A DNA stretch of 64,000 bases from NCBI RefSeq assembly GCF_023544445.1, contig NZ_JALPVJ010000013.1, positions 1-64,000 of the forward strand, written 5' to 3'. Within the stretch, counting starts at the first letter, position 1. Each line of letters opens with the position of its first letter. The position numbers and the translations under genes are program-made. This DNA is from Actinoplanes sp. M2I2 (GTDB taxonomy: Bacteria; Actinomycetota; Actinomycetes; Mycobacteriales; Micromonosporaceae). Below the pieces are notes generated by a model. That model had not been told where the DNA came from and made no database searches. It was given only the letters and a program-made list of their open reading frames with translations. Below are positions 41,367-49,594 of the stretch, piece by piece.

Positions 41367-42239
41367 GTGGAACAACTGCTGGGGTACGTGGTGGTCGGCC
41401 TGGCCACCGGCAGCACCTACGCCGTGATCGGGCTGGGGATCGCGCTCGTCTATCAGGTCAGCGGCATCATCAACTTCGCTCAGGGTGACTTCGTCATGCT
41501 GGGTGGGCTCACCTACGCGGTCGCTGCGGAGTCGGGGGCGCACCCCGTGGCGGCGGCCGCGATCGCCCTCACCGTGACCGCCGGCTGCGGCGCGGCCCTG
41601 CACCTGTTCGTGCTCTCCCCGGCCCGCGATGCCGGGCACGACCGGCTCATCGTGCTGACCATCGGCGCCTCGATCCTGATCCAGGGTCTGGCCCTGCTCG
41701 TCTTCGGCGCCGACCAGCACTTCGCCGGTTCCTTCGGCGGCGAGCACCAGTTCCAGGCGTTCGGGATCAGCATCTCGGCGCAGTACCTGTGGTGCGCGGC
41801 GGTGGCGGCCGCGGCCGCCACCGCCGTGTGGGCGCTGCTGACCCGGTCGCAGTCGGGCCGGGCCATGCGAGCTCTCGCGGCCGACCGCGAGACCGCCCGG
41901 CTCATGGGCATCGCGCCGCTGCGGACCGGTCTGATCGCCCTGGTGATCGCGGCTGTGCTCGCGGCCATCGGCGGCATCGTGCTGGCGCCCATCCAGCCGC
42001 CGGACGCCACGGCCGGGGTGCCCCTGGGACTCAAGGGCTTCACCGCGGCCGTGCTGGGCGGGCTGACCTCTCCGCTGGGCGCGATCGCCGGTGGCCTGCT
42101 GGTGGGAGTGGTCGAAGCCGTGGTGACCGGGCTGGTCAGCAGCGGCTACCGCGATGCCGTCGTGTACGGGCTGCTCGTCGCGGTGCTGCTGGTCCGCCCC
42201 GGCGGCCTGCTGGTCGCCGCTGTCCGGGAACGCGTGTGA
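41367..42239 (+). CDS. livH: Branched-chain amino acid-type ABC permease
   Basis: LivH-type inner-membrane permease of 290 residues with eight or so membrane segments. YAVIGLGIALVYQVSGIINFAQGDFVMLGG is the diagnostic N-terminal motif, and RAMRALAADRETARLMGI is the cytoplasmic loop that contacts the ATPases. It pairs with LivM in the translocation pore. GTG start, with GGGAGG upstream (possibly masked by a hairpin). The stop overlaps the LivM start by one base (TGATG). The family moves branched-chain amino acids, urea or other small polar compounds; the substrate here is open. Confidence 0.94.
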   Translation: MEQLLGYVVVGLATGSTYAVIGLGIALVYQVSGIINFAQGDFVMLGGLTYAVAAESGAHPVAAAAIALTVTAGCGAALHLFVLSPARDAGHDRLIVLTIGASILIQGLALLVFGADQHFAGSFGGEHQFQAFGISISAQYLWCAAVAAAAATAVWALLTRSQSGRAMRALAADRETARLMGIAPLRTGLIALVIAAVLAAIGGIVLAPIQPPDATAGVPLGLKGFTAAVLGGLTSPLGAIAGGLLVGVVEAVVTGLVSSGYRDAVVYGLLVAVLLVRPGGLLVAAVRERV

Positions 42240-43201
42240 TGGCCCGCCTCCGCCCGTTCGCCGGCTATCTGGTCCTCGCCGCCGGGCTGCTGCTGGTGCC
42301 GGCCGTCTTCACCCGGGTGCCGTTCTACACGATGTCGACCGCGGTGCTGATGGTGCTGCTGGCCATCGGCGCCCTCGGTCTGGTCCCGCTGACCGGCCTG
42401 GCCCGGCAGGTGTCCATCGGGCAGGCCGCGTTCTACGGCATCGGCGGCTACACGTCGGCCCTGCTCAGCACCCGGGCCGGCCTCGACCCGTGGTGGGGTT
42501 TGCTCGCCGGTGCCGCGCTGGCCGCCGCGGTGGCGTGGTCGCTCGGCACGGTCATCTTCCGGGCCCAGGGCCACTATCTGTCGCTGGCCACGCTCGCCTT
42601 CGGACTGGCCCTGGCCGCGGTGGTCAACGAGCTTCCGGCCACCGGCCGCAACGCCGGCCTCAGCGGGCTGCCGCCCCTGCACGTGTTCGGCGTCAGCCTC
42701 ACCGGCGATCTGCCGATCTACTGGCTCGGCGCCGGCCTGCTGCTGATCGGCACGGTGGCCGTGCACCTGCTGGTCCGTTCACAGCTCGGCTCCGCGCTCA
42801 CCGCGGCCGGGGACAGCCCGGTGGCCGCCGCGGCCGCCGGCATCGACATCGCCGCCCTGCGGCGTACCGCGTTCGTGGTGTCGGCTGTGCTCGCGTCGGT
42901 GGCCGGCAGCGGGTATGCCCACTGGTTCCGCTATGTGGACCCCAGCATGCTGGGGCTGCTCAACTCGGTGCAGCTGTTGATCATCATCACCGTCGGCGGC
43001 CGGGAAAGCGTGTGGGGAGCCCCGCTCGGGGCGTTCACCGTGGTCACGCTGACCGAAGTGGTGCGGGGACGACTGCCCGGCTCGGGGGCGGAAGCCGAGC
43101 TCACCGCGTACGGGATCGTCCTGGTTCTCAGCCTGCTGGTGTTGCCGCGCGGGCTCGCCGGGCTGCCGGCCGCTCTGCGCCGCCGGGCAGGCGCCCGATG
43201 A
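42239..43201 (+). CDS. livM: Branched-chain amino acid-type ABC permease
   Basis: LivM-type permease of 320 residues with about nine membrane segments. Signatures are LTGLARQVSIGQAAFYGIGGYTSAL near 60-84, GHYLSLATLAF near 114-124, and the C-terminal IIITVGGRESVWGAPLGAF. It begins within the LivH stop and ends overlapping the LivG start by four bases, so translation of the operon is strictly coupled. Confidence 0.94.
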   Translation: MARLRPFAGYLVLAAGLLLVPAVFTRVPFYTMSTAVLMVLLAIGALGLVPLTGLARQVSIGQAAFYGIGGYTSALLSTRAGLDPWWGLLAGAALAAAVAWSLGTVIFRAQGHYLSLATLAFGLALAAVVNELPATGRNAGLSGLPPLHVFGVSLTGDLPIYWLGAGLLLIGTVAVHLLVRSQLGSALTAAGDSPVAAAAAGIDIAALRRTAFVVSAVLASVAGSGYAHWFRYVDPSMLGLLNSVQLLIIITVGGRESVWGAPLGAFTVVTLTEVVRGRLPGSGAEAELTAYGIVLVLSLLVLPRGLAGLPAALRRRAGAR

Positions 43202-43911
43202 CCCACGCCCGGCTGGAACTGAACGACCTCACCGTGCGCTTCGGCGGCGTGACGGCGATCGACGGGGTGTCGCTGCGACACGACAGCGGCGGGGTGGTCG
43301 GGTTGCTCGGCGCCAACGGCGCGGGCAAGACCACCTTCGTCAACGTGCTCTCGGGGATCGTCCGCCCCGCTCACGGGCGGGCCCGGCTCGACGGGTACGA
43401 GCTGACCACACTGCCGGCGCACCGGATCGCCCGCGCCGGGCTGGCCCGCACGTTCCAGAACCTGCGACTGTTCGGCTCGCTCACTGCGCTCGAACACCTG
43501 CTGACCCCGTACGGGGCCCGGCGGCGCGGCCGGAAGGCGGCGCTCGCGTTGCTGGCCGACGTCGGCCTGACCGGCACGGGGGAGCGGTACCCGGGGGAGC
43601 TCTCCTACGGCGAGCAACGCCGCCTCGAGCTGGCCCGGGCCCTGGCCCTCGAACCGCGCGTCATTCTGCTGGACGAGCCGCTCGCCGGGCTGCCCGGCAG
43701 CGAGAGCGACGAGATGCTGGATCTGTTCTCCCGGCTGCGCGACAGCGGAACCACCCTGCTGCTCGTCGAGCACGACGTGCCGAGCGTCCTGCGGATCAGC
43801 GATCGCGTCCTGGTGCTCGACCGCGGCCGGCTGCTGGCCGACGGCCCACCGGCCGCGGTGGCTGCCGACCCGGGGGTCCGGCGCGCCTACCTGGGGGACG
43901 GCGATGACTGA
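43198..43911 (+). CDS. livG: Branched-chain amino acid-type ABC ATPase
   Basis: ATPase subunit of 237 residues. Walker A GANGAGKTT is at about 40-48, the signature LSYGEQRRLELARAL near 138-152 and Walker B VILLDEPLAGL near 158-168, where LivG proteins normally have a GL(N/A)P loop; here it reads LPGSESDE. ARTFQNLRLF is the LivG Q-loop motif. It starts within the LivM stop and its end overlaps livF by eight bases. Confidence 0.94.
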   Translation: MTHARLELNDLTVRFGGVTAIDGVSLRHDSGGVVGLLGANGAGKTTFVNVLSGIVRPAHGRARLDGYELTTLPAHRIARAGLARTFQNLRLFGSLTALEHLLTPYGARRRGRKAALALLADVGLTGTGERYPGELSYGEQRRLELARALALEPRVILLDEPLAGLPGSESDEMLDLFSRLRDSGTTLLLVEHDVPSVLRISDRVLVLDRGRLLADGPPAAVAADPGVRRAYLGDGDD

Positions 43912-44647
43912 CGCCGGCCTGCTGCGACTGTCCGGTCTGGTCGCCGGCTACGGCCGGATCGAGGCCCTGCACGGCGTCGACCTCGCCGTCGGCGCGGGTG
44001 AGGTGGTGTGCCTCATCGGACGCAACGGCGCCGGCAAGACCACGCTGCTCAAAACGGTGGCCGGTCTGATCCGGTCCACCGCGGGACAGGTGCGGCTGCG
44101 CGGCCAGGACATCACCGGCCGCTCGGTGCCGTGGCGGACCAGGGCGGGCGTATCCCTCGTGCCCGAAGGCCGTCGCGTCTTCGCTCCCCTGTCGGTGCAC
44201 GACAACCTGCTCCTCGGCGGATACGGCCGGTCGCGCCGGGCGATCACCGCCGCTCTCGCCGAGGTCTACGCCCGTTTTCCCCGCCTGGCCGAGCGGCGGC
44301 GGCAGACCGCCGGCACGTTGAGCGGCGGCGAGCAGCAGATGCTGGCGATCGGCCGGGCCCTGATGTCCGCGCCGACGGTCATCCTGCTCGACGAACCGTC
44401 GCTCGGGCTGGCCCCGCTCGTCGTGACCGAGGTCGAGGACATCATCGCCGGGCTGGCCGGTGCGGAGGCCGGCGTCCTGCTCGTCGAGCAGAACGCCGCG
44501 GTCGCCTTCCGGGTCGCCAGTCGCGGCTACCTGATGGAACGCGGGCGCATCACCACATCCGGGCCGAGCGCGACGCTCCGCGGTGACGCACGTGTGCGTT
44601 CGGCCTATCTCGGGGCCGATCCGGCCACGGGTGAACTACACCGCTAG
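43904..44647 (+). CDS. livF: Branched-chain amino acid-type ABC ATPase
   Basis: Second ATPase subunit, 247 residues. LVAGYGRIEALHGVDL is the typical LivF opening. Walker A GRNGAGKTT is near 39-47, VPEGRRVFAPLSVHDNLLLG is the LivF Q-loop region, the signature is LSGGEQQMLAIGRALM near 142-157, and Walker B is VILLDEPSLGLAP. Overlaps livG by eight bases and precedes the binding-protein gene by 12 bases. Confidence 0.95.
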   Translation: MTDAGLLRLSGLVAGYGRIEALHGVDLAVGAGEVVCLIGRNGAGKTTLLKTVAGLIRSTAGQVRLRGQDITGRSVPWRTRAGVSLVPEGRRVFAPLSVHDNLLLGGYGRSRRAITAALAEVYARFPRLAERRRQTAGTLSGGEQQMLAIGRALMSAPTVILLDEPSLGLAPLVVTEVEDIIAGLAGAEAGVLLVEQNAAVAFRVASRGYLMERGRITTSGPSATLRGDARVRSAYLGADPATGELHR

Positions 44648-44659
44648 GAGAAGCAACAA

Positions 44660-45829
44660 GTGCGACTACGAGGCGTTCTGCCGCTCACTCTGACCGCCGC
44701 CGTCCTGGCCGCCATGGCCGGCTGCGCCGCGGACGAGGAGCAGGCCGGTTCCGGTACGGACGAGATCGTCGTCGGCGCGAGCCTGGAGCTGTCCGGGCCC
44801 ACGGCGTCGATCGGCACCGCCTATCAGAAGGCGCTCGAACTCAAGGCCGCTCAGCTCAACGAAGGAGGGACGCTCGGCGGCCGCAAGCTGAAGGTGGTCG
44901 TCCGCGACAACCGCACGGACAACAACACGTCGGTCACCAACGTCAACGCGCTCATCAAGAACGAGGGCGCGGACGCCCTGATCCTGGGCGGGTGCAGCGC
45001 CTGTGGCCTGGCCGCCCTGACCACGATCACCGAGAACAAGGTGCCGGCCATCGCGCTCGCGTCGGCCAGCGCCCTGACGAACCCGGTCGCCGAGCGGGCG
45101 TACGTCTTCAAGATCTCGCCGAATCCCGCGCAGGACGCCACCGTCATCGTCTCGGAGCTCAAGCGCAAACAGGTCAGCAAGATCGGGCTCATCTCGGTCA
45201 ACAACGTCTACGGCCAGGACGGCCAGAAGTCGGTCACCGAGGCGGCCGGGAAGGCCGGGATCAGCGTCGGGGCGGCCGAGCAGTTCGGTCAGGCCGACAC
45301 GAGCGTGACGGTCCAGGTCTCGAAGGTCGTGGCGGCCAAGCCGCAGGCGGTGGTGGTCTGGGCTGTGTCACCCGCCGCCGGCACGGTGGTCAAGGCGCTG
45401 CGCGACGCCCGGTACGGCGGCCAGATCTACCTGGACGCCGGCGCGGGCGCCGAACTGTTCATCAAGGGCGCCGGAGCCGCCGCCGAGGGCACCAACATGG
45501 TGTTCCCCAAGGTGCTGGCCACCGACGACATCGACACCGCCACGCCGGCCGGCAAGGATCGTAAGGCCTGGGTCGACGCGTACCAGAAGGCCAACGGCGA
45601 CTACTCGGGCTTCGCGTCCTTCGCCGCCGACGCCCTCCAGTCGATCGTCGATGCGGTCAGCCGGGCGAAGGCCGCCGACCCGCAGGGGATCCGCGACGAG
45701 CTCGAGAACGAGCAGATCGACGGGGTCAGCGGACCGCTCAAGTTCAGCGCCGAGGAGCACTCCGGCCTGCAGCCGGCCGCGCTCGGCATCCTCACCGTAC
45801 GGGAGAACCGCTGGGTCCTGGCCGACTGA
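44660..45829 (+). CDS. livK: Branched-chain amino acid-type binding lipoprotein
   Basis: Extracellular substrate-binding lipoprotein of 389 residues, type I periplasmic-binding fold. The lipobox LAAMAGC puts the lipidated cysteine at 22. The mature part opens with IVVGASLELSGPTASIG, the usual first strand and ligand loop, and contains the hinge sequence IALASASALTNP. A GTG start follows AGGAGAAGC. It is the last gene of the operon and is followed by two hairpins ending in a short T-run. The ligand is presumably an amino acid or related small molecule. Confidence 0.93.
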   Translation: MRLRGVLPLTLTAAVLAAMAGCAADEEQAGSGTDEIVVGASLELSGPTASIGTAYQKALELKAAQLNEGGTLGGRKLKVVVRDNRTDNNTSVTNVNALIKNEGADALILGGCSACGLAALTTITENKVPAIALASASALTNPVAERAYVFKISPNPAQDATVIVSELKRKQVSKIGLISVNNVYGQDGQKSVTEAAGKAGISVGAAEQFGQADTSVTVQVSKVVAAKPQAVVVWAVSPAAGTVVKALRDARYGGQIYLDAGAGAELFIKGAGAAAEGTNMVFPKVLATDDIDTATPAGKDRKAWVDAYQKANGDYSGFASFAADALQSIVDAVSRAKAADPQGIRDELENEQIDGVSGPLKFSAEEHSGLQPAALGILTVRENRWVLAD

Positions 45830-45840
45830 CCGCCGCCGGG

Positions 45841-45909
45841 CCGAGGTAGTACACCTCGGTGACCCGGAGCGCCCCTGGACCGACGAGCCGACGCTCGGGT
45901 CCAGGGGCG
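45841..45909 (+). terminator. Tandem hairpins ending the liv operon
   Basis: The first hairpin (45841-45847 with 45853-45859, CCGAGGT/ACCTCGG) starts 11 bases after the livK stop. The second has a 12-bp stem (45870-45881 with 45898-45909, CGCCCCTGGACC and its complement) and is followed directly by TTTCT, the closest thing in this window to an intrinsic terminator with a T-tract. Confidence 0.85.
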
Positions 45910-46092
45910 TTTCTGCTCGGAAGACCTGCCATCATCGGACCGGCAACATATCGCCATTCCTGGTGCACAACCACTGCCCGGCATAAGTCATAGAGATGTA
46001 GCGCTCGTGAGCCTGGCCGCTGTGGGCCGGCGGCGGTTCGAGCGCACCCGTCCACCATGTTGAGACGGACAGGTGACTATTGAGGAGAAGCA

Positions 46093-46689
46093 GTGGAGCA
46101 CGACCACCCGCTCAGCGAGGCCATGGCCGAGCACGACCACACCGACCATGACCTGCTCGTGGTTCATGCCAATGTCGAGGCCCTGGCCAAGAGGTATCGG
46201 CAGCGTCGGTTGCTCCGGCAATCAACGGCCGGTGTGGTGATCAGCGCCAGCCTTTTCGTCGGCGCCGCGCACATCTACGGCCAGACGGAGCAGCCGGTGC
46301 TGGCGGCGGGTGCGCAGGCTACGCCCTCGGAGCAATTGAGTTCGGCTGAGCGCACGGCGATCACCAGATTCCTCGCCGCCGGCTATGACTACGATGACGC
46401 CGCCAAACTGGCACTTCTCTGGAAGACCCCGGATATCACCGCGGCCAAGATCGCGGCGGGCGAGCAGCTTCTCGACAAGCGGCCTCTCCCGTTCCCCCCG
46501 ACGTCGCAGGCTCATGACGGCCAGACGCAGGAATCGGCGATCATGGTCGATGCGTTCTTCGCCGAGGGTTACGATTTCCGCGATGCTCAGCGACTGGCCG
46601 CTTTGTGGAAGACGCCGTCGCCGTACGAGGCCAAGGTCGAGGCCGGGAAAAAGCTTCTCAGAGGCGAAGAGCTTCCTATTAAACCGTAA
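46093..46689 (+). CDS. His-rich membrane protein with tandem repeat
   Basis: Uncharacterised protein of 198 residues. Residues 2-19 hold a His/Asp/Glu-rich segment (HDH, EHDHTDHD) that looks able to bind metal. A basic stretch RYRQRRLLRQ precedes a membrane segment at about 46-62. The exported part carries two copies of one unit, about 87-136 and 148-198, with the shared pattern GYDxxDAxxLAxLWKTP, then AKxxAGxxLL and a final LPxxP. The duplicated unit looks like a small helical domain. GTG start with GAGGAGAAG upstream. It stands alone between two terminators. Function unknown; a metal-responsive envelope protein is one possibility. Confidence 0.8.
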   Translation: MEHDHPLSEAMAEHDHTDHDLLVVHANVEALAKRYRQRRLLRQSTAGVVISASLFVGAAHIYGQTEQPVLAAGAQATPSEQLSSAERTAITRFLAAGYDYDDAAKLALLWKTPDITAAKIAAGEQLLDKRPLPFPPTSQAHDGQTQESAIMVDAFFAEGYDFRDAQRLAALWKTPSPYEAKVEAGKKLLRGEELPIKP

Positions 46690-46867
46690 TTTCCGTCCTC
46701 ACTCGAGAAAAGAGCAGGGAGCAGAATATTGTCATCCCGGTGTATGACAACGAAGAGGCTGTCGTTCAGGGAACCGACGTCGGGACCGCCGTGGTGACCC
46801 AGCCAGGGGTGTGCCGCTGTTCGGCTCCATGCACCCGAGAAGCCAAGTAGATAACGGAGACCCGTGC

Positions 46868-46907
46868 GGGGTGTTCCGGATCGCCGATCAGCGATCCGGG
46901 ACACCCC
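46868..46907. terminator. Long hairpin terminator between convergent genes
   Basis: A 17-bp stem with one mismatch (46868-46884 with 46891-46907, GGGGTGT..CCGGATCGC) and a 6-base loop. It lies between the His-rich protein gene and the minus-strand MarR gene that ends at 46959 and may serve both. The 269 bases from 46690 to 46958 hold no gene. Confidence 0.75.
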
Positions 46908-46958
46908 GGCTGTACTTCACCGGTATACGTCCGCCCGCGTCCTGCCGCACCCAGGTCT

Positions 46959-47522
46959 TCAATCAGAGGCCGGAGCAGGGGGATCGGCGGCGCCGAGTCC
47001 GGGGGTGTTCTGGTCGATGGCCACTCCGACGGCGGCGCCGATCCGTCCCAGGGCCGCCAGGTCGCCCGGTTCGAGCACGTCGATGAAGTATTCGCGGACG
47101 GCGACGACGTGTCGCGGTGCTGCCTCCACGACCTTGGCGTAGCCGGCGTCGGTCAGGGTGGCGTTGGTGCGCCGGCCGGAGCCGGGCACGCGACTTCGCT
47201 GGAGAAGTCCCCGTTTCTCCAGCCGGCCGGCGACTTGCAAGAGGCGCGGCAGGGAGGACGACGTGCGGGCGGCGAGGGCGCTCATCCGCATCGTGTGGTC
47301 CTCGGCCTCGGACAGCGACGACAACACCATGTACTCGAAGTAGGTCAGGCCGGCCTCGGTTTGCATCCGGGCATCGAGCGCCGCCGGCAGCCTGATCATG
47401 ATCGCCGCGTTGGCCCGCCAGGCGTTCTGCTGCTCGTCGTCGAGCCAGCGGGTCGGCACCGCCGACGTTTCCGGACCGGCTCGGTGTGGCGGGGCGGTCT
47501 CGCGCGGCGTGATGGACGACAT
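46959..47522 (-). CDS. MarR-family regulator, divergent from a quinone reductase
   Basis: Winged-helix regulator of 187 residues. LPAALDARMQTEAGLTYFEYMVLSSL is the typical first helix pair of this actinobacterial MarR group; MRMSALAARTSSSLPRLLQV is the recognition region, and RSRVPGSGRRTNATLTDAG the wing. It is a paralogue of the MarR protein at 54241-54840, which sits next to another oxidoreductase set. The shared intergenic region with the oxidoreductase at 47614 contains two GCGTTAAGTwCGA repeats, the probable operators, so it likely represses the reductase until an inducer binds. Confidence 0.93.
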   Translation of the reverse strand: MSSITPRETAPPHRAGPETSAVPTRWLDDEQQNAWRANAAIMIRLPAALDARMQTEAGLTYFEYMVLSSLSEAEDHTMRMSALAARTSSSLPRLLQVAGRLEKRGLLQRSRVPGSGRRTNATLTDAGYAKVVEAAPRHVVAVREYFIDVLEPGDLAALGRIGAAVGVAIDQNTPGLGAADPPAPASD

Positions 47523-47552
47523 CTCGACAGTCTAGGACATCGACTTGTTCAC

Positions 47553-47592
47553 GCGTTAAGTACGAGGTAGCTTCTTAAAGCGTTAAGTTCGA
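47553..47592. promoter_or_regulatory. Two direct repeats, candidate MarR operators
   Basis: GCGTTAAGTACGA (47553-47565) and GCGTTAAGTTCGA (47580-47592) differ at one base and are 27 bp apart, within the 91-base gap between the MarR gene and the reductase gene. Each overlaps a weak dyad; for the second it is CTTAA-agcg-TTAAG at 47574-47587. Position fits repression of both divergent genes. Confidence 0.6.
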
Positions 47593-47613
47593 ATCGTCGA
47601 GGAGTCAGACATC

Positions 47614-48561
47614 ATGCGTGCTCTAGTTGTTCTCGCCGCCGGTCAGCGACCTGAGGTTGCCGAGCTGCCGACGCCTGCCCCCGGGGCCGGCCAGGTTCTG
47701 CTCCGGGTCCGCGCCGCCGCACTCAACCCGATGGACAACGTGCTGGCTTCCGGGGGACTGGCCGAGGCGATGGAACATCGCTATCCGCTGGTTCTCGGCC
47801 GCGATGTGGCCGGCGTGGTCGAGGCCGTCGGCGACGGCGTGACCGAGGTGTCGATCGGCGACGAGGTGATCGGGCACATCGGATTCGCGGCGCCGTTCCA
47901 GGCGGGCACGCTCGCCGAGTTCGCCACCCTGGCCGCCTCCGCGGTGACGGCGAAGCCGCCGTCGCTGGACTACGCCGCCGCCGCTGCGCTCCCCCTCGCC
48001 GGCGGTGCGGCGCTGGCCGCGCTCGAGGCCGCCGGCGTGCGGTCCGGGCAGACGGTGCTGATCAGTGGGGCGTCGGGCGGTGTCGGCCGGTACGCCGTGC
48101 AGCTGGCCGCCCAACGCGGGGCCACGGTCGTGGCCACCGGAACCGCGGCCAGCGCCGGTCGGCTGCGGGAACTGGGTGCCGACACCGTTGTCGACTACAC
48201 CGCCGGACCGGTCGCCGAGCAGGTCCGGGCGGCCTACCCGGACGGCGTCGACGTTCTGGTGAACCTCTGGGCCAACACCGTCGAGGACGTCCCGCTCGCC
48301 GCGCTCCGGTCCGGCGGCACCGTGTCGACCATCACGTCCGCCCCCGACGCCGACACCGCCGCGTCGCTCGGACTACTCGGGGGTGGGATCACCATCGCCA
48401 GCCCGGACCGCGACACCATCGCCGCACTGGCCCAGGACGCGGCCGTGGGCAAGCTCCAGAGCGACGTTTCTCGAGTGCTTCCCCTGGACGAAGCCGTCGA
48501 AGGCCTGGACGACCTCTCCGCCGGCAAGAGCCACGGCAAGGTCGTCATCACCCTCACCTGA
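47614..48561 (+). CDS. NADPH:quinone-type MDR oxidoreductase
   Basis: Zinc-free medium-chain oxidoreductase of 315 residues. LGRDVAGVVEAVGDGV (about 62-77) and SGASGGVGRYAVQLAAQRGA (about 151-170) are the family blocks, and VDVLVNLWAN replaces the more usual VDTVG strand. Typical substrates are quinones and conjugated ketones. The ATG at 47614 follows GAGGAGTCAG. Control is probably by the divergent MarR protein through the repeats at 47553-47592, as for electrophile- or quinone-induced detoxification genes. Confidence 0.92.
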   Translation: MRALVVLAAGQRPEVAELPTPAPGAGQVLLRVRAAALNPMDNVLASGGLAEAMEHRYPLVLGRDVAGVVEAVGDGVTEVSIGDEVIGHIGFAAPFQAGTLAEFATLAASAVTAKPPSLDYAAAAALPLAGGAALAALEAAGVRSGQTVLISGASGGVGRYAVQLAAQRGATVVATGTAASAGRLRELGADTVVDYTAGPVAEQVRAAYPDGVDVLVNLWANTVEDVPLAALRSGGTVSTITSAPDADTAASLGLLGGGITIASPDRDTIAALAQDAAVGKLQSDVSRVLPLDEAVEGLDDLSAGKSHGKVVITLT

Positions 48562-48639
48562 GCGACGGCGGCGCGCGTATCGCCTGAACGGCCTGATCCA
48601 AGGCGTGGCTGAGCCCTGCCCACCCTCCGAGGGAACGGC

Positions 48640-49497
48640 TCAGGAGCTGATTTGGGGCGCTACTATCGCCATTTCCGTCGGGGCTCCGTCCATGGCTTTC
48701 ACGAAGTCGTCTCGGGTCCCTTCGCTGTTGTACTGATAGATGTATGTGTATTGAGGTCGTACCGTTGACACTGCTCTCACGGCTTCCTCAGGTCCCAGTG
48801 CGTACGGCGGATAGAGGGGTAGGAGTGCGAGATAGATGTCATCCAGCGCCAGCATCTCGGGAATGGCCTCGGTCGAACCGGCGACGTATACCCTGCGGTC
48901 GCCGATCGTCAGCACGTATCCGTTCCCGTTTCCTCGTGGATGCCAGCGCTCGGCTTCCCCGCCGAGTCCGTACGCCGGAATCGCCTCGATGGTGATTCCG
49001 GCGGACTCGGACCGCTCGCCGTTCGCGAGGGGGACGGCGCTCTCCCGTAAGCGCTCGGGGAGACTGTCGAGGACGAGCGGGGGCACGACGAGCAGGGTGT
49101 CCGGCCCGACGAGATCTCCCAGCGTCTCGATGTCGTAGTTCTCGCGATGCTCGTGTGACACCAGGACGATGTCAGGCGCGGGGTGCCCGGCGTAGGCGTG
49201 GCCGCCGCCGGTCGGGTCCGTGTAGATGACGGCCGCCGGCGTCTCGATGATCACGCCCATCTGTCTCACCTGGCTGACGGACATACGGCCGTCCTCGGAG
49301 AGGAAATCGGCATCAGGGCTCTGAGACGCCCGCACATCGCCGGACACTCGAGGCGACTGCACAACGTCTGCGGCGCTCGAGCAGGCGGCGCTCAAGACGA
49401 CCGCCGCGACAATTCCCGCCACGGAGACGGTACGCCGAAGCGCGCCGTGCTCTGCCGTCAGCCGCCCGCGATCATCGGTCTGTTCGCTGCCATTCAT
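48640..49497 (-). CDS. Lipoprotein of MBL fold with degenerate metal site
   Basis: Exported lipoprotein of 285 residues: signal peptide with lipobox LSAAC (lipidated Cys39), then an UlaG-like metallo-beta-lactamase fold. The metal ligands are mostly lost: HxHxDH reads HEHREN (116-121), the GDT motif reads GST (Ser209), and the last His position reads YQYN. The fold blocks PAYG, HPRGNGNGYVLTIGDRRVYVAG and LLPLYPPYALGPEEA remain. It is therefore probably not a hydrolase but a ligand-binding relative. The start is at MNGSEQTDD, after GGGAGGCGCTCCC. It follows the GPP34 gene by 97 bases on the same strand. Confidence 0.85.
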   Translation of the reverse strand: MNGSEQTDDRGRLTAEHGALRRTVSVAGIVAAVVLSAACSSAADVVQSPRVSGDVRASQSPDADFLSEDGRMSVSQVRQMGVIIETPAAVIYTDPTGGGHAYAGHPAPDIVLVSHEHRENYDIETLGDLVGPDTLLVVPPLVLDSLPERLRESAVPLANGERSESAGITIEAIPAYGLGGEAERWHPRGNGNGYVLTIGDRRVYVAGSTEAIPEMLALDDIYLALLPLYPPYALGPEEAVRAVSTVRPQYTYIYQYNSEGTRDDFVKAMDGAPTEMAIVAPQISS

Positions 49498-49594
49498 GGG
49501 AGCGCCTCCCGTGCTGCTCAGAATGATGAGATGAATTACTGCGGTGATCCGGTGCGGAATGGGGTCGAAGGACCCAGAGGGCGAAACGGATTGA

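Noticed and set aside
39489..41747. 752-codon minus-strand open frame across cassette B ATPase and permease
   Set aside because: Lacks any recognisable domain and spans three well-supported plus-strand genes; explained by codon bias.
48640..49497. Reading the MBL lipoprotein as an active UlaG-type hydrolase
   Set aside because: Most metal ligands are substituted, so an enzymatic call is not justified.
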